From Rubripirellula sp. (GTDB taxonomy: Bacteria; Planctomycetota; Planctomycetia; Pirellulales; Pirellulaceae): a DNA stretch of 64,000 nt. Position 1 is the first letter of the stretch. Each line of letters starts with the position of its first letter. Positions 37,553 to 46,720 of this stretch are shown piece after piece. A program made the position numbers and the translations under genes. The notes beneath the pieces are model-generated. The model did no database searches, was not told the origin of the DNA, and was given only the letters and a program-made list of their open reading frames with translations. The stretch covers positions 62,001 to 126,000 of the forward strand of contig JAPKCI010000001.1 in assembly GCA_028823035.1 (NCBI GenBank), written 5' to 3'.

Positions 37553-40500
37553 CTAGTCCGTCAGCCAATCCTTGACAGCTTCAGCATCGGGCAAGTCGCA
37601 TTGCCTGAACTTGGCAATGCGTCCATCAGAATCGTCATACACCAGCATGGTCGCCGCCGAGAGGTCGGAAGCAAGCGGGGAATCGATCAACAGGGCTGAA
37701 TCGGACTGATTCATTTGGCCAAGGATTCGTATTTCGAGGTCATGCTGGGATGCCCTTGGCAGCCAGCGGGACACGGTTTCGACCGATCCAGCAACCAAGA
37801 CCACAAAGACATTTGCCGGCGGTCCATCTCGCAAAACAGACTGCAATGCTGCGCCGCCACCCTGCGGACCTGACGACGAATCGAGAGAGAAATTAAAGGA
37901 ATCATCCTGTCGCAAGTCACGGAATCTCTCCAAGGGATCGACAACCACGACGATTGGTGGGGCATCTGGGGCGTCGTCGCCTCGCTCACGGATCATCTCA
38001 CTCAAACGGTTCATTTCCGCTTCACCATCACGAATTTTGATTTTCCTTGTCCTGATACCAGCCTGCTCAAGCCATGGCATCAGGGACTCGTAATCATCCG
38101 TCCGCGCACCATCGAAATAGACGATTTCCAAACGCGGATCTGATTTCGCCATTCCGGAAAGACTCGAAGCAAGCAGCGCTTGACGCGAATCCTGACCCGT
38201 AATCAGCAGGATATTTCGACCCGGATCCCGCCCCAGTTTCAGTTGCTGGGGAGGTCCGATTTCAACCGATTCTCCCAATAGTCCCTGCAGCACGCCTCGT
38301 TTTTCACCGTCGATCACTGAATTCGCCATCGCAGGGGTCCAACGACAGGGTCGGTTCCCCTCAAACACTACCGGCGGTGTTAACTCTTGATGATATGACT
38401 CATCCCGATCGGCAATGGAAACCAGCATGTCACGGTGGTTTGCGGAAGACAGCCATGCCACTTGAAACGGCTGATTACCTTCCACGAGTCCACCCGCATC
38501 GTTGTAAATGGCTTCACCTGGACGACTGATTAGTCGGGCAGCTGTATTCTCGTCAGAAAGGATCAGCGCAGCATCTGAGTCACTGCATTGCATGGCGATG
38601 CGAACTGCCATCTGACCCAGCGTCGCACGGGGTAACGAATACGCGCCCGCAAGTGACTGACTGCTGAGAACAACGTGCATACCGAACGAACGACCCTGCC
38701 GCACCAGCCGATCCAGCAACATCGTACAATCGCCAGCCAAGCGGTCATCACGAACAAACAGTTCCTGAAATTCATCCACGACCAACATGATACGGGGCAT
38801 CGAATCGCCCGTACCTGTCAGGTACTCACCAAGTTCCTGCACTCCTGCAGCCCTGAACTTTTCGCCTCGCTGCTGCAGTTCTTCATCCAAACACTGCAAA
38901 ACACTACGACCAAATTCACGCTCACTTTCAATGCCGATCACACGGGCATGCGGCAAGCCATGCTCCGCATACGGTTTGAACTCAACACCCTTCTTGAAAT
39001 CTAGCAGGTAAAACTGCAACTGATCGGGTCGATAACGATAAGCACCCGAGGTGATGATCGAATGCAGTAGCGTACTTTTGCCGGAACCGGTTTTCCCGGC
39101 GATAAGCACATGCTGTTGCACTCCCTGCCCCAGATGGAGACAAAGTGAACGATTTGCGCCCTGACTGCCGATCGGGATCTCAATGTCTTTTCCCGTTTCG
39201 CCAGTGGCCTGTTCATAGTCGGTCAAAACATTGGGGAGTGGGATTTCGACGCTTGAGGCAGCGACGGCGGCAATCCCGATTTTCTGCACAAGATCGTCGC
39301 GCAGTGCTGCTGGCGGGGAAGCGGCCGGTGTGAATGGCAAGTTTTCCAATCCAGCAGATTTCAAATGCCACTCGCCATCCTCGTCAATGCTCAAACGAAT
39401 TATCTTTTCACTCTCCGGCAGCGGTGTTTCTGGTGGCCAAGGCTTGTCTCTGTCACACACCAGGATCGTGAAAATGCCGCATCGCAATCCACTTTCCAGT
39501 AGTGCTTGCAAATGCCGGTAACTCTCACGGGTCAGAGCGTCGGGAAATCCAACCGCAGCGACCGCCCTGTAGGGCTCCGCCATCGAACCGGCTACTTCGT
39601 TGTAATCTTCAATCCGCTCAAAACGATCGCGAAGGCTCGATTGCAAGACATCCTCAACGTGATCCGCAAGTTCGCTCACACGACTTTCGATCTTTGCATC
39701 AGTCGTCCAGACCCGATGTCCAACCAAACTAGGATCGTGATCCGCCAAGGCCATGAAACTGGTAAAGTTTTGCCCTCGCCCCGTTGGGTCAATCAGAGTC
39801 AGCTTGGCTTGAGCGGGTGGTGCCCCCGTAAGCAAACGCCACAGCACCTGATGCGCCAGATCGATCGCCTGTCCCATGTGTGTTTCGGAACACTCGATCA
39901 CAAGCCCGCTATGCAAGCGACGGTGCAAGACCACAGGCAACATTTGCGGTATTTGCACCTCTTCAAGCAACGCAGACATGCGTTCAGCGGACAATCCTTC
40001 TTGCGGACCGGTTCCATTGCTCTGCGTCGTTGCTGATTCCTGATCCGGAACAGAATTCAACATCTGGCGCAGACTGTCTTCAACTCGCAGCCATCCCAGA
40101 GGCAGGCAATCCATTCTGGAGGTATCGGCCCCCGTTGCCTGCAACACCTCGCTCCAATCGGGAAACCGCACCAACATTTGTTCTTGTGCAGATTTGATTC
40201 TTGCCAAACCTTGCGTCACGCCTTCTTTCAATCGGTTGGCAAGGTATCGCACTTCGCTTTGCCACTGCGCAGCCTGCTCGTCCCGCTGCTGCTGGATGCT
40301 CTGGTCTGCTTCCATTAACTCCTGTGAAATATTGTGGGCGACGACATCTGCTTTGGCACGCATTTCGTTACCTACACGATTTACTTTCTCCCCGTATTCA
40401 ACATCAGTTTTCTGAAGTGTTTCCGACAGACTCAGCCGTTTCTTTTCCTGTTCAACCTCGAGGCGTTGCTTCATCTCATCGGTCTGTTCTTTCTTCCATC

Positions 40501-41503
40501 GCTCAGCAGCTGCCAGATGTGCCTCGCGCCGCTCAACAAGTTCTTCAGAAGCAGCAGCGGCAATTTTGCTCGAGAAGTTCCTGCCGCTAGCCGCATACTC
40601 ATCCGCAGTGAGCCCGATCAACACTACCTGGGGATAGATTCGCCGCGTCATTCGCTTCAAAGGCCAGAGCAGCACCAGATAGGCTGTGATCCCGAGCAAG
40701 CCAGCCGGAATCGTCCCGCCTCCAATCCATATCCACTTCTCGGTAGGCGGGTAATCTTGCGTAATGAAGTAAGCAACGCTTGCCCAAACCACGACAAAAA
40801 GTGCCACAGCCGCCGGAAGGTAAAACGAGTCTACAATCTTGGACGCGGCACCCGAATGTAGTTCAACTCTCAGCTTCTCGCACTTCCTTGACAGACGTCC
40901 AATCGCTTCGACTGTATCCTTGACCGATTCAGGCTTTGATTCGCGGTGATCATTGATCCGTTCGTCAGAGGATGAAACATCCGGCAGTCCATCGAGTCGA
41001 CGTATCGTCAAATCCTTTACCAGTGCGATTTGCTCAGCGAGCGGCAGCAGAGCTTCATCGATCTGCTTGACTTCTTTGCGGTTCTGTTGACCGGGTTGGT
41101 TTTTGCGATTTTCGTATTGCTCCATGACCGCCTGACACCGCAACTGAACTTTCTGCTTGATCACTGCGAGGTCTTCGATCGCTTTTTGACGAAACGCCTG
41201 AGCCAGCCGATTGAGGTCCATGCGATTGCGAATCGCGGTTTCCTCGTAATGCCTTGTCAGTTTTTCCTCAGCTTCGTCCCACATCGCAAGCATTTCCCTG
41301 CGTTGCGTTCGACAAGCTTCCGTCGTGGCAGCACGACTGATCCCATACTCATGTTCTTTTTCACCCCGTTGCCTGGCGTGAACAACCTGCAACTCTGCTT
41401 GCTGCTTCGAACAATTTTGAAATCGCTTGGACAAACCGTCGAGAAGTTGCTGCTGGCGATGTGTATCAAGAAGCCCTGCGGGACTGACTGATGTGTCTTT
41501 CAT
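37553..41503 (-). CDS. FtsK/SpoIIIE-type ATPase, EccC-like (type VII secretion-like)
   Basis: A 1316-residue membrane ATPase. Residues 1-220 are mostly charged coiled coil; two membrane helices lie at about 227-247 and 258-280; a second coiled coil spans about 310-430. Three FtsK-like modules follow. The first (about 510-700) has no P-loop; the central one (about 780-1010) has Walker A GKTGSGKST (803-811) and Walker B MLVVDEFQELF (Asp910, Glu911), plus DFKKGVEFKPY and LVRQGRSFGMHVVLSSQSL; the third (about 1090-1300) shows a degenerate ITGQDSRQALLASS loop. The three-module order is that of EccC/YukB secretion motors rather than single-module DNA pumps. It follows a WXG100-like gene by 38 bases. 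Confidence 0.88.
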   Translation of the reverse strand: MKDTSVSPAGLLDTHRQQQLLDGLSKRFQNCSKQQAELQVVHARQRGEKEHEYGISRAATTEACRTQRREMLAMWDEAEEKLTRHYEETAIRNRMDLNRLAQAFRQKAIEDLAVIKQKVQLRCQAVMEQYENRKNQPGQQNRKEVKQIDEALLPLAEQIALVKDLTIRRLDGLPDVSSSDERINDHRESKPESVKDTVEAIGRLSRKCEKLRVELHSGAASKIVDSFYLPAAVALFVVVWASVAYFITQDYPPTEKWIWIGGGTIPAGLLGITAYLVLLWPLKRMTRRIYPQVVLIGLTADEYAASGRNFSSKIAAAASEELVERREAHLAAAERWKKEQTDEMKQRLEVEQEKKRLSLSETLQKTDVEYGEKVNRVGNEMRAKADVVAHNISQELMEADQSIQQQRDEQAAQWQSEVRYLANRLKEGVTQGLARIKSAQEQMLVRFPDWSEVLQATGADTSRMDCLPLGWLRVEDSLRQMLNSVPDQESATTQSNGTGPQEGLSAERMSALLEEVQIPQMLPVVLHRRLHSGLVIECSETHMGQAIDLAHQVLWRLLTGAPPAQAKLTLIDPTGRGQNFTSFMALADHDPSLVGHRVWTTDAKIESRVSELADHVEDVLQSSLRDRFERIEDYNEVAGSMAEPYRAVAAVGFPDALTRESYRHLQALLESGLRCGIFTILVCDRDKPWPPETPLPESEKIIRLSIDEDGEWHLKSAGLENLPFTPAASPPAALRDDLVQKIGIAAVAASSVEIPLPNVLTDYEQATGETGKDIEIPIGSQGANRSLCLHLGQGVQQHVLIAGKTGSGKSTLLHSIITSGAYRYRPDQLQFYLLDFKKGVEFKPYAEHGLPHARVIGIESEREFGRSVLQCLDEELQQRGEKFRAAGVQELGEYLTGTGDSMPRIMLVVDEFQELFVRDDRLAGDCTMLLDRLVRQGRSFGMHVVLSSQSLAGAYSLPRATLGQMAVRIAMQCSDSDAALILSDENTAARLISRPGEAIYNDAGGLVEGNQPFQVAWLSSANHRDMLVSIADRDESYHQELTPPVVFEGNRPCRWTPAMANSVIDGEKRGVLQGLLGESVEIGPPQQLKLGRDPGRNILLITGQDSRQALLASSLSGMAKSDPRLEIVYFDGARTDDYESLMPWLEQAGIRTRKIKIRDGEAEMNRLSEMIRERGDDAPDAPPIVVVVDPLERFRDLRQDDSFNFSLDSSSGPQGGGAALQSVLRDGPPANVFVVLVAGSVETVSRWLPRASQHDLEIRILGQMNQSDSALLIDSPLASDLSAATMLVYDDSDGRIAKFRQCDLPDAEAVKDWLTD

Positions 41504-41541
41504 GGTCGCGTAGAGGGGCGAGAGGAGAGAAGCGAACGTCT

Positions 41542-41799
41542 CTAGTTTAACCCGTCCGACACCGCGCGATCATCCTTCAATTCAATATCTGCCTTTCGAA
41601 CAGCATCACAGAATTCATGGAGTGTCCGAGAAAAACGACTCAGGCTGGGCCCAAGCGTGAAAAGATGTTCCTGCTCAAACTTCCGACACCGATCATCGAG
41701 CCAATCCTCACGAACATTGGCCCAAAGCCTCGCAAACTCCGTGAAATCACGCTGAATACGGGCTTCACCGTCCGCTACACGACCGAGATGAAATGACAT
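41542..41799 (-). CDS. WXG100-like small helical protein
   Basis: An 85-residue, nearly all-helical protein with an excellent GGAGG ribosome-binding site seven bases before the ATG. Two helices (about 8-30 and 40-72) are joined by EDWLDDRCRKFEQEHL. The spacing W33-x-D35-x5-F41 reproduces the W-x-G-x5-F pattern of WXG100/ESAT-6 proteins with Gly replaced by Asp, and size and helix layout fit. There is no signal peptide. Placed directly before an EccC-like ATPase, the natural partner of such substrates. The assignment is inferred from pattern and context; a generic helical adaptor is the alternative. Confidence 0.6.
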   Translation of the reverse strand: MSFHLGRVADGEARIQRDFTEFARLWANVREDWLDDRCRKFEQEHLFTLGPSLSRFSRTLHEFCDAVRKADIELKDDRAVSDGLN

Positions 41800-41823
41800 G
41801 CTGAACCTCCCTAATGGGGGATA

Positions 41824-43353
41824 TCAGGAATGGGAATTGAACGTTCGCAACATTTTTCTGCCTTTATATAGATTAAATAAATCATTAACCGAAAGGGGCC
41901 TCAAACGGCCAGAAATCGGATGATCAATGGTCTCCAGACTATCTGTGACCACGACGCATTCGGTGGTTTCCCGCAATGCGGTGAAAATTCCTGCCTGCTC
42001 GTCCAGGAAAATTCCCAACATCGCTGGCTTGATCGAGCGATAGCCAAGGTGTTCCAGATGCTTTGAAAACGACTCCATCACGCGAGACTGCGCGTCGTTA
42101 AACTGGTCTGCAGCAACCGTAAAAATCTCATCATGTTCGACATGCCAGCCAGCGTAGATGGCGTAGATATCATCGACTGGAAGATTGGCAACATCGGTTG
42201 ACATTGCAAAGCTGACCGGGCCTGTCATGCCAACATTACTGTAAGTCCGCTCACCCATGCTGTATTCAAAACGAACAAGGAAAACATCAACAAGATCATT
42301 AAAACTCGGCCATAACAAACGCCGGCAGTCAATGACTTCTACCGACGTGGGAGTCACCCCCATCTGCTGCGGTTGAGTCAGCCACAATGCCATTTCGGCT
42401 TCTGCTGTCGCGTGGTCGCCCCGATCATCCTCATTGACTAGATCACCGATACCAATCTCATCGGCATAGTAAATAGCGCGTAAGCGGGCTGCTGGTTCCG
42501 CTGTCAGATCCACCAACCTCTTCTTGCCACCTTCGTCTCCCAACTTGGCAAGCGCGCCCGCTGCTTCGCATTGAACTCGTCGGTGCCGAAGCTCGATAGT
42601 CTGATTCAGCTTGCCAATCGAGGTCGCATCACCAATCAAACCAACCGTATCGCAAAGTGACACCGCCAACGCCACAGCCTCACCCAAAGTTGCCTGAACC
42701 GTCTCGACATCATCGCCAAAAGACCTCGGGTTTTCCTCGAACAGACTTAACCTTCCGCTGACTTCACCCAACAAGTGATTCAACATTGGCAATCGATCTA
42801 TCGCAGGGTGGGTCTCTACACGGCCTTCCCGAAAAAGGTAATTTGCCAAGTCCAGGAGCGGGGAAGCCAGAGCAACATGCTGTAAAGCATCCAACAACGC
42901 CGGATAAACAGAGCCGACCGACCAGTCGGCATGCTGCATCAGCGGACTCAAGACCTGCGCGGCCTCCATCCATTGCTTGGGTGGTGACTCGTCCAGTAGC
43001 ATGACCAATCTGCACAAAGCATCGTCGCTGCGGATCATCGCCAATAGCTGCAACAGCAAATAGCGATTGGTCGTCTTGCTAGGCAAAGCTTCAGTGATCG
43101 CTTGAATTCGCTCTGGGTCTAGCTTGGCAAGGGCAGCAGGGCCTGACTTTAAAACGACTGTGTGAAGCACGCGAAGCATGCCGCCCAGAATGGCGGGATC
43201 GGAAGCCGACAATTCATCACAGTGACTTGCGATCTCGGCTACCAGAATGGCTCCCTGACCATCAGCTGCCTCTGCTAGCTGCCGCAATTGCCATCCGGCT
43301 GCAACAGGATCAGCCGACGGTCCGAGTAGTGGCTGGATTTTTTCTTCAAACAC
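41824..43353 (-). CDS. HEAT-like repeat protein in the FtsK/WXG-like operon
   Basis: A 509-residue protein starting at GTG. Residues about 1-310 are helical repeats (RYLLLQLLAMIRSDDALCRL, VQCEAAGALAKLGDEGGKKR), typical of HEAT/ARM scaffolds. The C-terminal third (about 330-509) changes character: VEVIDCRRLLWPSFNDLVDV, VRFEYSMGERTYSNVGMTGP and IKPAMLGIFLDEQAGIFTAL suggest a compact alpha/beta domain I do not recognise. No signal or membrane segment. Only 24 bases separate it from the WXG100-like gene, so it is part of the same operon and may be a chaperone or scaffold for that system; this is inference. Confidence 0.75.
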   Translation of the reverse strand: MFEEKIQPLLGPSADPVAAGWQLRQLAEAADGQGAILVAEIASHCDELSASDPAILGGMLRVLHTVVLKSGPAALAKLDPERIQAITEALPSKTTNRYLLLQLLAMIRSDDALCRLVMLLDESPPKQWMEAAQVLSPLMQHADWSVGSVYPALLDALQHVALASPLLDLANYLFREGRVETHPAIDRLPMLNHLLGEVSGRLSLFEENPRSFGDDVETVQATLGEAVALAVSLCDTVGLIGDATSIGKLNQTIELRHRRVQCEAAGALAKLGDEGGKKRLVDLTAEPAARLRAIYYADEIGIGDLVNEDDRGDHATAEAEMALWLTQPQQMGVTPTSVEVIDCRRLLWPSFNDLVDVFLVRFEYSMGERTYSNVGMTGPVSFAMSTDVANLPVDDIYAIYAGWHVEHDEIFTVAADQFNDAQSRVMESFSKHLEHLGYRSIKPAMLGIFLDEQAGIFTALRETTECVVVTDSLETIDHPISGRLRPLSVNDLFNLYKGRKMLRTFNSHS

Positions 43354-43432
43354 GGGATCTCTGTTCTGTTCGAGACTTTATGACACCAAAAGTGATGCTG
43401 TTATCAAACCGATTGACCGACTGGAAAACCAT

Positions 43433-43996
43433 TCAGGACTCCATCGCCTGTTTCGCAGAACGCGACACTGTCACGCCGCAACGTCTCTCAACAATGGCAA
43501 GATGATGATGCAAATGCCCAGCGGCAAGCCATGCGATTGCGCGTACGGTAAAGCTAGAACCATTAGCCTCTGCCACATAATCCCATGATGCAGGAACGAT
43601 CCGCCGTAACAACAGCAGATTTGCCTGTCGCAGGAAACCAAATTCCGCAATCAAACCACTGAAATTACCGAGCCCAAAACGACTGTCGGCGTAAGCATTC
43701 TCATCCCAACCTGGTAAAGGCGTTTTGTCACCAGCAGCAATCCGTAGCATGCGATAACCAAATACCCGTTCCGCGTCGACACAATGTTCGAATACCTGAC
43801 GGACAGTCCATTCATACGGGGCGTGCACCTTGTCGATCTGCTCGGAACACAAATGGCTTGCCAACTCACAGGCCCAGTAGAGCTGATCCTCCAAAGCCAT
43901 CAAGGAACAATTGCCATCCAACTGATCTATCAGACCCTGCTGATATTCATTACCAACTTCAGTGGTTTTCGGGCGTCGGCTGGCAATTCTAGTCAT
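43433..43996 (-). CDS. DinB-like fold protein
   Basis: A 187-residue protein with the four-helix pattern of the DinB/YfiT superfamily. Three histidine ligands are likely: VRQVFEHCVDAERVFGYRML (first His) and the pair in GHLHHHLAIVE near the C-terminus, with the middle region NAYADSRFGLGNFSGLI typical of DinB_2 proteins. Family members bind a divalent metal and include thiol-dependent transferases; the reaction here is unknown. It lies 79 bases upstream of the HEAT-like gene on the same strand and may be the first gene of that operon or an independent gene. Confidence 0.85.
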   Translation of the reverse strand: MTRIASRRPKTTEVGNEYQQGLIDQLDGNCSLMALEDQLYWACELASHLCSEQIDKVHAPYEWTVRQVFEHCVDAERVFGYRMLRIAAGDKTPLPGWDENAYADSRFGLGNFSGLIAEFGFLRQANLLLLRRIVPASWDYVAEANGSSFTVRAIAWLAAGHLHHHLAIVERRCGVTVSRSAKQAMES

Positions 43997-44350
43997 CAGT
44001 GATTGCTTTTAGTAGGAAACTGACTCAGAACGAGTGGGACTGTTAAGCAGTCGGGTCTACAAACCACCCGAAGGAAAAATATTGAAAATCATGTGATCGT
44101 TCATTCGCAACCGGGGACCCAAGCCGATCAATTTCAGCCCTTGGAGGAGTTTTCCGGGACAGAAATCGAGCCATTTCATCAGAAAGACCGCATCGCGGGC
44201 GTGGAGCAAGAAATACACTGGAATGCCTTCCCAACCTAGCAGCGAACTTGCCGACCCCTGATAATTCCTGCGTTTTAGGGTAGCAGCCAATAATCATGTC
44301 GGGAATACACTCAATCGAAGGCGGTCCATGGGGAGTCATGGTGAGTCCAA
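43997..44350. other. Divergent intergenic region
   Basis: About 350 bases between the DinB-like gene (minus) and the LemA-like gene (plus). A 77-codon minus frame at 44057-44290 begins only with TTG and lacks a ribosome-binding site; it is left unannotated as doubtful. No other signal seen. Confidence 0.4.
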
Positions 44351-44923
44351 ATGGCGTATCTATTCATATTGATATCTCTGGTGGCAATTTGGCAGTTGTG
44401 GCTTCGATACCGACGATCCGAGCGGCTCGAATCACTTTCCAACCGCAGCACGATTGAACTGCGCGAACTGAAGCGACTGTTCACCAATCGCCATTTGATC
44501 ATTTCCCACCTGGCGGATTCACTTCCCAAATCGTTCGATCCAAACTTTGGACGGCAAAAGCTGCGAGAAATGGGGCAAGATGCCGCTACAAGCCTGTCGA
44601 ACATCGATCCGCAAAACCCGTCTGCGAACAAAATCCTCGAATTTACATTGCGGGAACGTGAGTTCATCCAGGTCACCCGTAAATTGGTCGACTGCATCGC
44701 AACCGACAGTTCTGTCAATCGAATCCATCTGGTTGCGAGTTGCATAGAGGGTCTGCAGAAAACCAACGTACAGATTGGCAACTGCACATCGATTTACAAT
44801 ACGTCTGCGATTGCCTATCGGAGTTTGCACGAAGCCTCATTGCTGAAGGCTCACCGACCGACCGACCAATTTGCGATTATTAATATTGAGGACTGGACGA
44901 ATGACCGTTCTTTGGCCTCATGA
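44351..44923 (+). CDS. LemA-like membrane protein
   Basis: A 190-residue protein with an N-terminal membrane segment (MAYLFILISLVAIWQLWL) followed by an all-helical domain. The ends of the domain resemble LemA: an early ELRELKRLFTNRHLIISHLA helix and a late SIYNTSAIAYRSLHEAS, matching the YNxxVxxYN motif of the family only loosely. LemA proteins have no clear function but are common beside envelope proteases. The match is moderate. It converges on the carboxylesterase gene, and the two coding regions overlap by six bases at their ends. Confidence 0.6.
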   Translation: MAYLFILISLVAIWQLWLRYRRSERLESLSNRSTIELRELKRLFTNRHLIISHLADSLPKSFDPNFGRQKLREMGQDAATSLSNIDPQNPSANKILEFTLREREFIQVTRKLVDCIATDSSVNRIHLVASCIEGLQKTNVQIGNCTSIYNTSAIAYRSLHEASLLKAHRPTDQFAIINIEDWTNDRSLAS

Positions 44924-45652
44924 GACTGCGAGTTTCCGCAGCAACTCGGCTGTTCTTGTCACCGATTCAACATCGATAGTGTGTGGACCTTCGAACGAAT
45001 GGAAGCTGGCGTTCACGCCGGCAGTCCGCATCATTTCACTGAGAGTACTCGCACTGGCGTAGGGCAAAACCGGATCGATCGTTCCGTGGGACTGGAACAC
45101 GGTGGTGTCAGACAATCGACTCATAGCCGCTTGCCATTGCGGACGACAGATCACTGTCCCCGAGAACTGGATCAACAGGTTGGGAGCGGAAACGTCGCCT
45201 CTGAGTGCCGTGTCCATCGCCAGCATGGCACCTTGGGAAAAACCACCCAGTACCAAAGGTGTCGTATCTGCACCCAAATCTTTCTTGACCGACTTGATTG
45301 CAGCTGAGAGGGCCGACCGGGCTTCAGTGATTCCCGGAGGTTCATGGTCATGTAATTCTTCAAAATCCGCGGCCTCAACTGCCTCTGCTAACCGAGACAT
45401 GTTGATCGGCCACCAAGCACGTCCGGACGGCATGCCAAGCTCAGCGAGCGAGTTAGGTGCATCGGGGAATACAAAACGAAACTTTTCGGCCTGCTCTCCC
45501 AACAAACCAATCCACTCGTTTGAGAGCCCCGCCAAATCTTCGTAGGACGCACCGTAGCCGTGGCATATCACCACCCCAATGCTGGGTGAGGCCCCGCCAT
45601 CCACAACGATGCAATCAAGAGAGTCAAACCGGGTCCGGCGTGCATCGGGCAT
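44918..45652 (-). CDS. Phospholipase/carboxylesterase family hydrolase
   Basis: A 244-residue alpha/beta hydrolase hydrolysing carboxylic esters. Visible features: IGVVICHGYGASYEDL (oxyanion region), FVFPDAP, RAWWPINM, the nucleophile motif LGGFSQGAMLAMD, HGTIDPVLPY (catalytic Asp) and FEGPHTIDVES (catalytic His). The order and length match the acyl-protein thioesterase/YpfH-like esterase family. No signal peptide, so cytoplasmic. Its 3' end overlaps the convergent LemA-like gene by six bases. Confidence 0.93.
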   Translation of the reverse strand: MPDARRTRFDSLDCIVVDGGASPSIGVVICHGYGASYEDLAGLSNEWIGLLGEQAEKFRFVFPDAPNSLAELGMPSGRAWWPINMSRLAEAVEAADFEELHDHEPPGITEARSALSAAIKSVKKDLGADTTPLVLGGFSQGAMLAMDTALRGDVSAPNLLIQFSGTVICRPQWQAAMSRLSDTTVFQSHGTIDPVLPYASASTLSEMMRTAGVNASFHSFEGPHTIDVESVTRTAELLRKLAVS

Positions 45653-45740
45653 GTGCAGTCTCAGGGCAGGAAGGGGAATACAGCAAAAATCGCAAATTCT
45701 GCCTCAACCACCAAGCCGAAATGCAGAAGCGTCCATCATT

Positions 45741-45799
45741 CGCCAGTGAACGCTGCTCCGCAACCCGCCAGTGAACGCTGCTCCGCAACCCGCCGGTGC
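45741..45799. repeat. 25-bp tandem repeat, two full copies and a partial third
   Basis: The 25-base unit starting cgccagtgaacgctgctccg is present exactly twice (45741-45765 and 45766-45790) and a third copy begins at 45791 but diverges after about nine bases. It lies in the 298-base gap between the esterase and msrA genes; no gene was found there. Confidence 0.9.
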
Positions 45800-45950
45800 A
45801 TGCAGCTTTCAATCCACCAGACGCGAAAGAGGTACCGAGACTCGAAAAGGCAGTCCGACCTGACAGGTACGCATCAAGCAAAATAAGCTCTCACCAACCA
45901 GCGGGCTGTACTCAGGGAGGAACTAATGCGTTGAGCCTGTTAGGAATGCG

Positions 45951-46610
45951 TCATGGTTGACCCGCTTTCTGACCCCAAACCACTTTCAGTCGGGCATCGC
46001 GACCACAGTTCCAACGATAAAATTTGTACTTGGTCGGATTCTTTCTGTAGTAGTCCTGGTGATAGTCCTCAGCTGGATAGAACCGGCCTGCTGCGACTAT
46101 TTGCGTTGCAATGCGTTTCCCCAGTTCGTCGCCCACACGCTTTTGGGTCGACTGGGCGATTTGCTGCTGATCCTGATTGTGAACGAAAATCACCGTACGA
46201 TACTGATTGCCTTTATCACAGAATTGCCCGTTGACCTGAGTTGGATCAACGTTGTGCCAAAACAACCAAACCAGTTCTTCGTAGGACACACGACTTGGGT
46301 CAAAGCGTACCTGCATCGATTCGATATGCCCGGTCTTGCCAGTCGTGACCTGCTCATAGGTCGGATTCTTTGTCCGCCCACCCGTGTAGCCCGATGTTGT
46401 TGAAATCACACCATCGAGTTTGTCGAAAGCAGGTTCCATGCACCAGAAACAGCCACCAGCAAAAGTAGCTAGCTGGTCGGTGGTATCGGCCGCCCGTGTG
46501 GACTGCCCCAGAGTTTCTGTTTTGGAATCCTCGGCGGTGTTTGGCAGCGCCCAGAACACAAGCAACGCGATCGCCATGAAACCCATCGAACGTTGCATAA
46601 ATCGCGTCAT
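45951..46610 (-). CDS. msrA: Exported peptide-methionine (S)-S-oxide reductase
   Basis: Repairs methionine S-sulfoxide in proteins. About 219 residues from the ATG at 46610, which has a near-perfect GGAGGTGA site upstream and begins a signal/anchor segment (RSMGFMAIALLVFWALP); the longer frame from 46676 is not favoured. The catalytic motif AGGCFWCMEP (Cys54) is intact, followed by VISTTSGYTGGRTKNPTYEQ and EDYHQDYYRKNP, all MsrA hallmarks. The N-terminal hydrophobic segment predicts export, so it would protect envelope proteins. It lies 110 bases downstream of recJ on the same strand. Confidence 0.95.
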   Translation of the reverse strand: MTRFMQRSMGFMAIALLVFWALPNTAEDSKTETLGQSTRAADTTDQLATFAGGCFWCMEPAFDKLDGVISTTSGYTGGRTKNPTYEQVTTGKTGHIESMQVRFDPSRVSYEELVWLFWHNVDPTQVNGQFCDKGNQYRTVIFVHNQDQQQIAQSTQKRVGDELGKRIATQIVAAGRFYPAEDYHQDYYRKNPTKYKFYRWNCGRDARLKVVWGQKAGQP

Positions 46611-46720
46611 CAAATCACCTCCAACCAGCCGTGAGGAACCCAAGAGCAACCCCTGTATTTTACTCTCCGCGGCCAATGATGGTCAAATTCGCATCATGTG
46701 CGATCGCTAGGCGAGAACAA

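Noticed and set aside
39506-40036. 176-codon plus-strand frame
   Set aside because: Antisense shadow within the FtsK/EccC-like gene.
44057-44290. 77-codon minus-strand frame
   Set aside because: Starts only at TTG directly after stops, with no ribosome-binding site; it could be a small gene but evidence is too weak.
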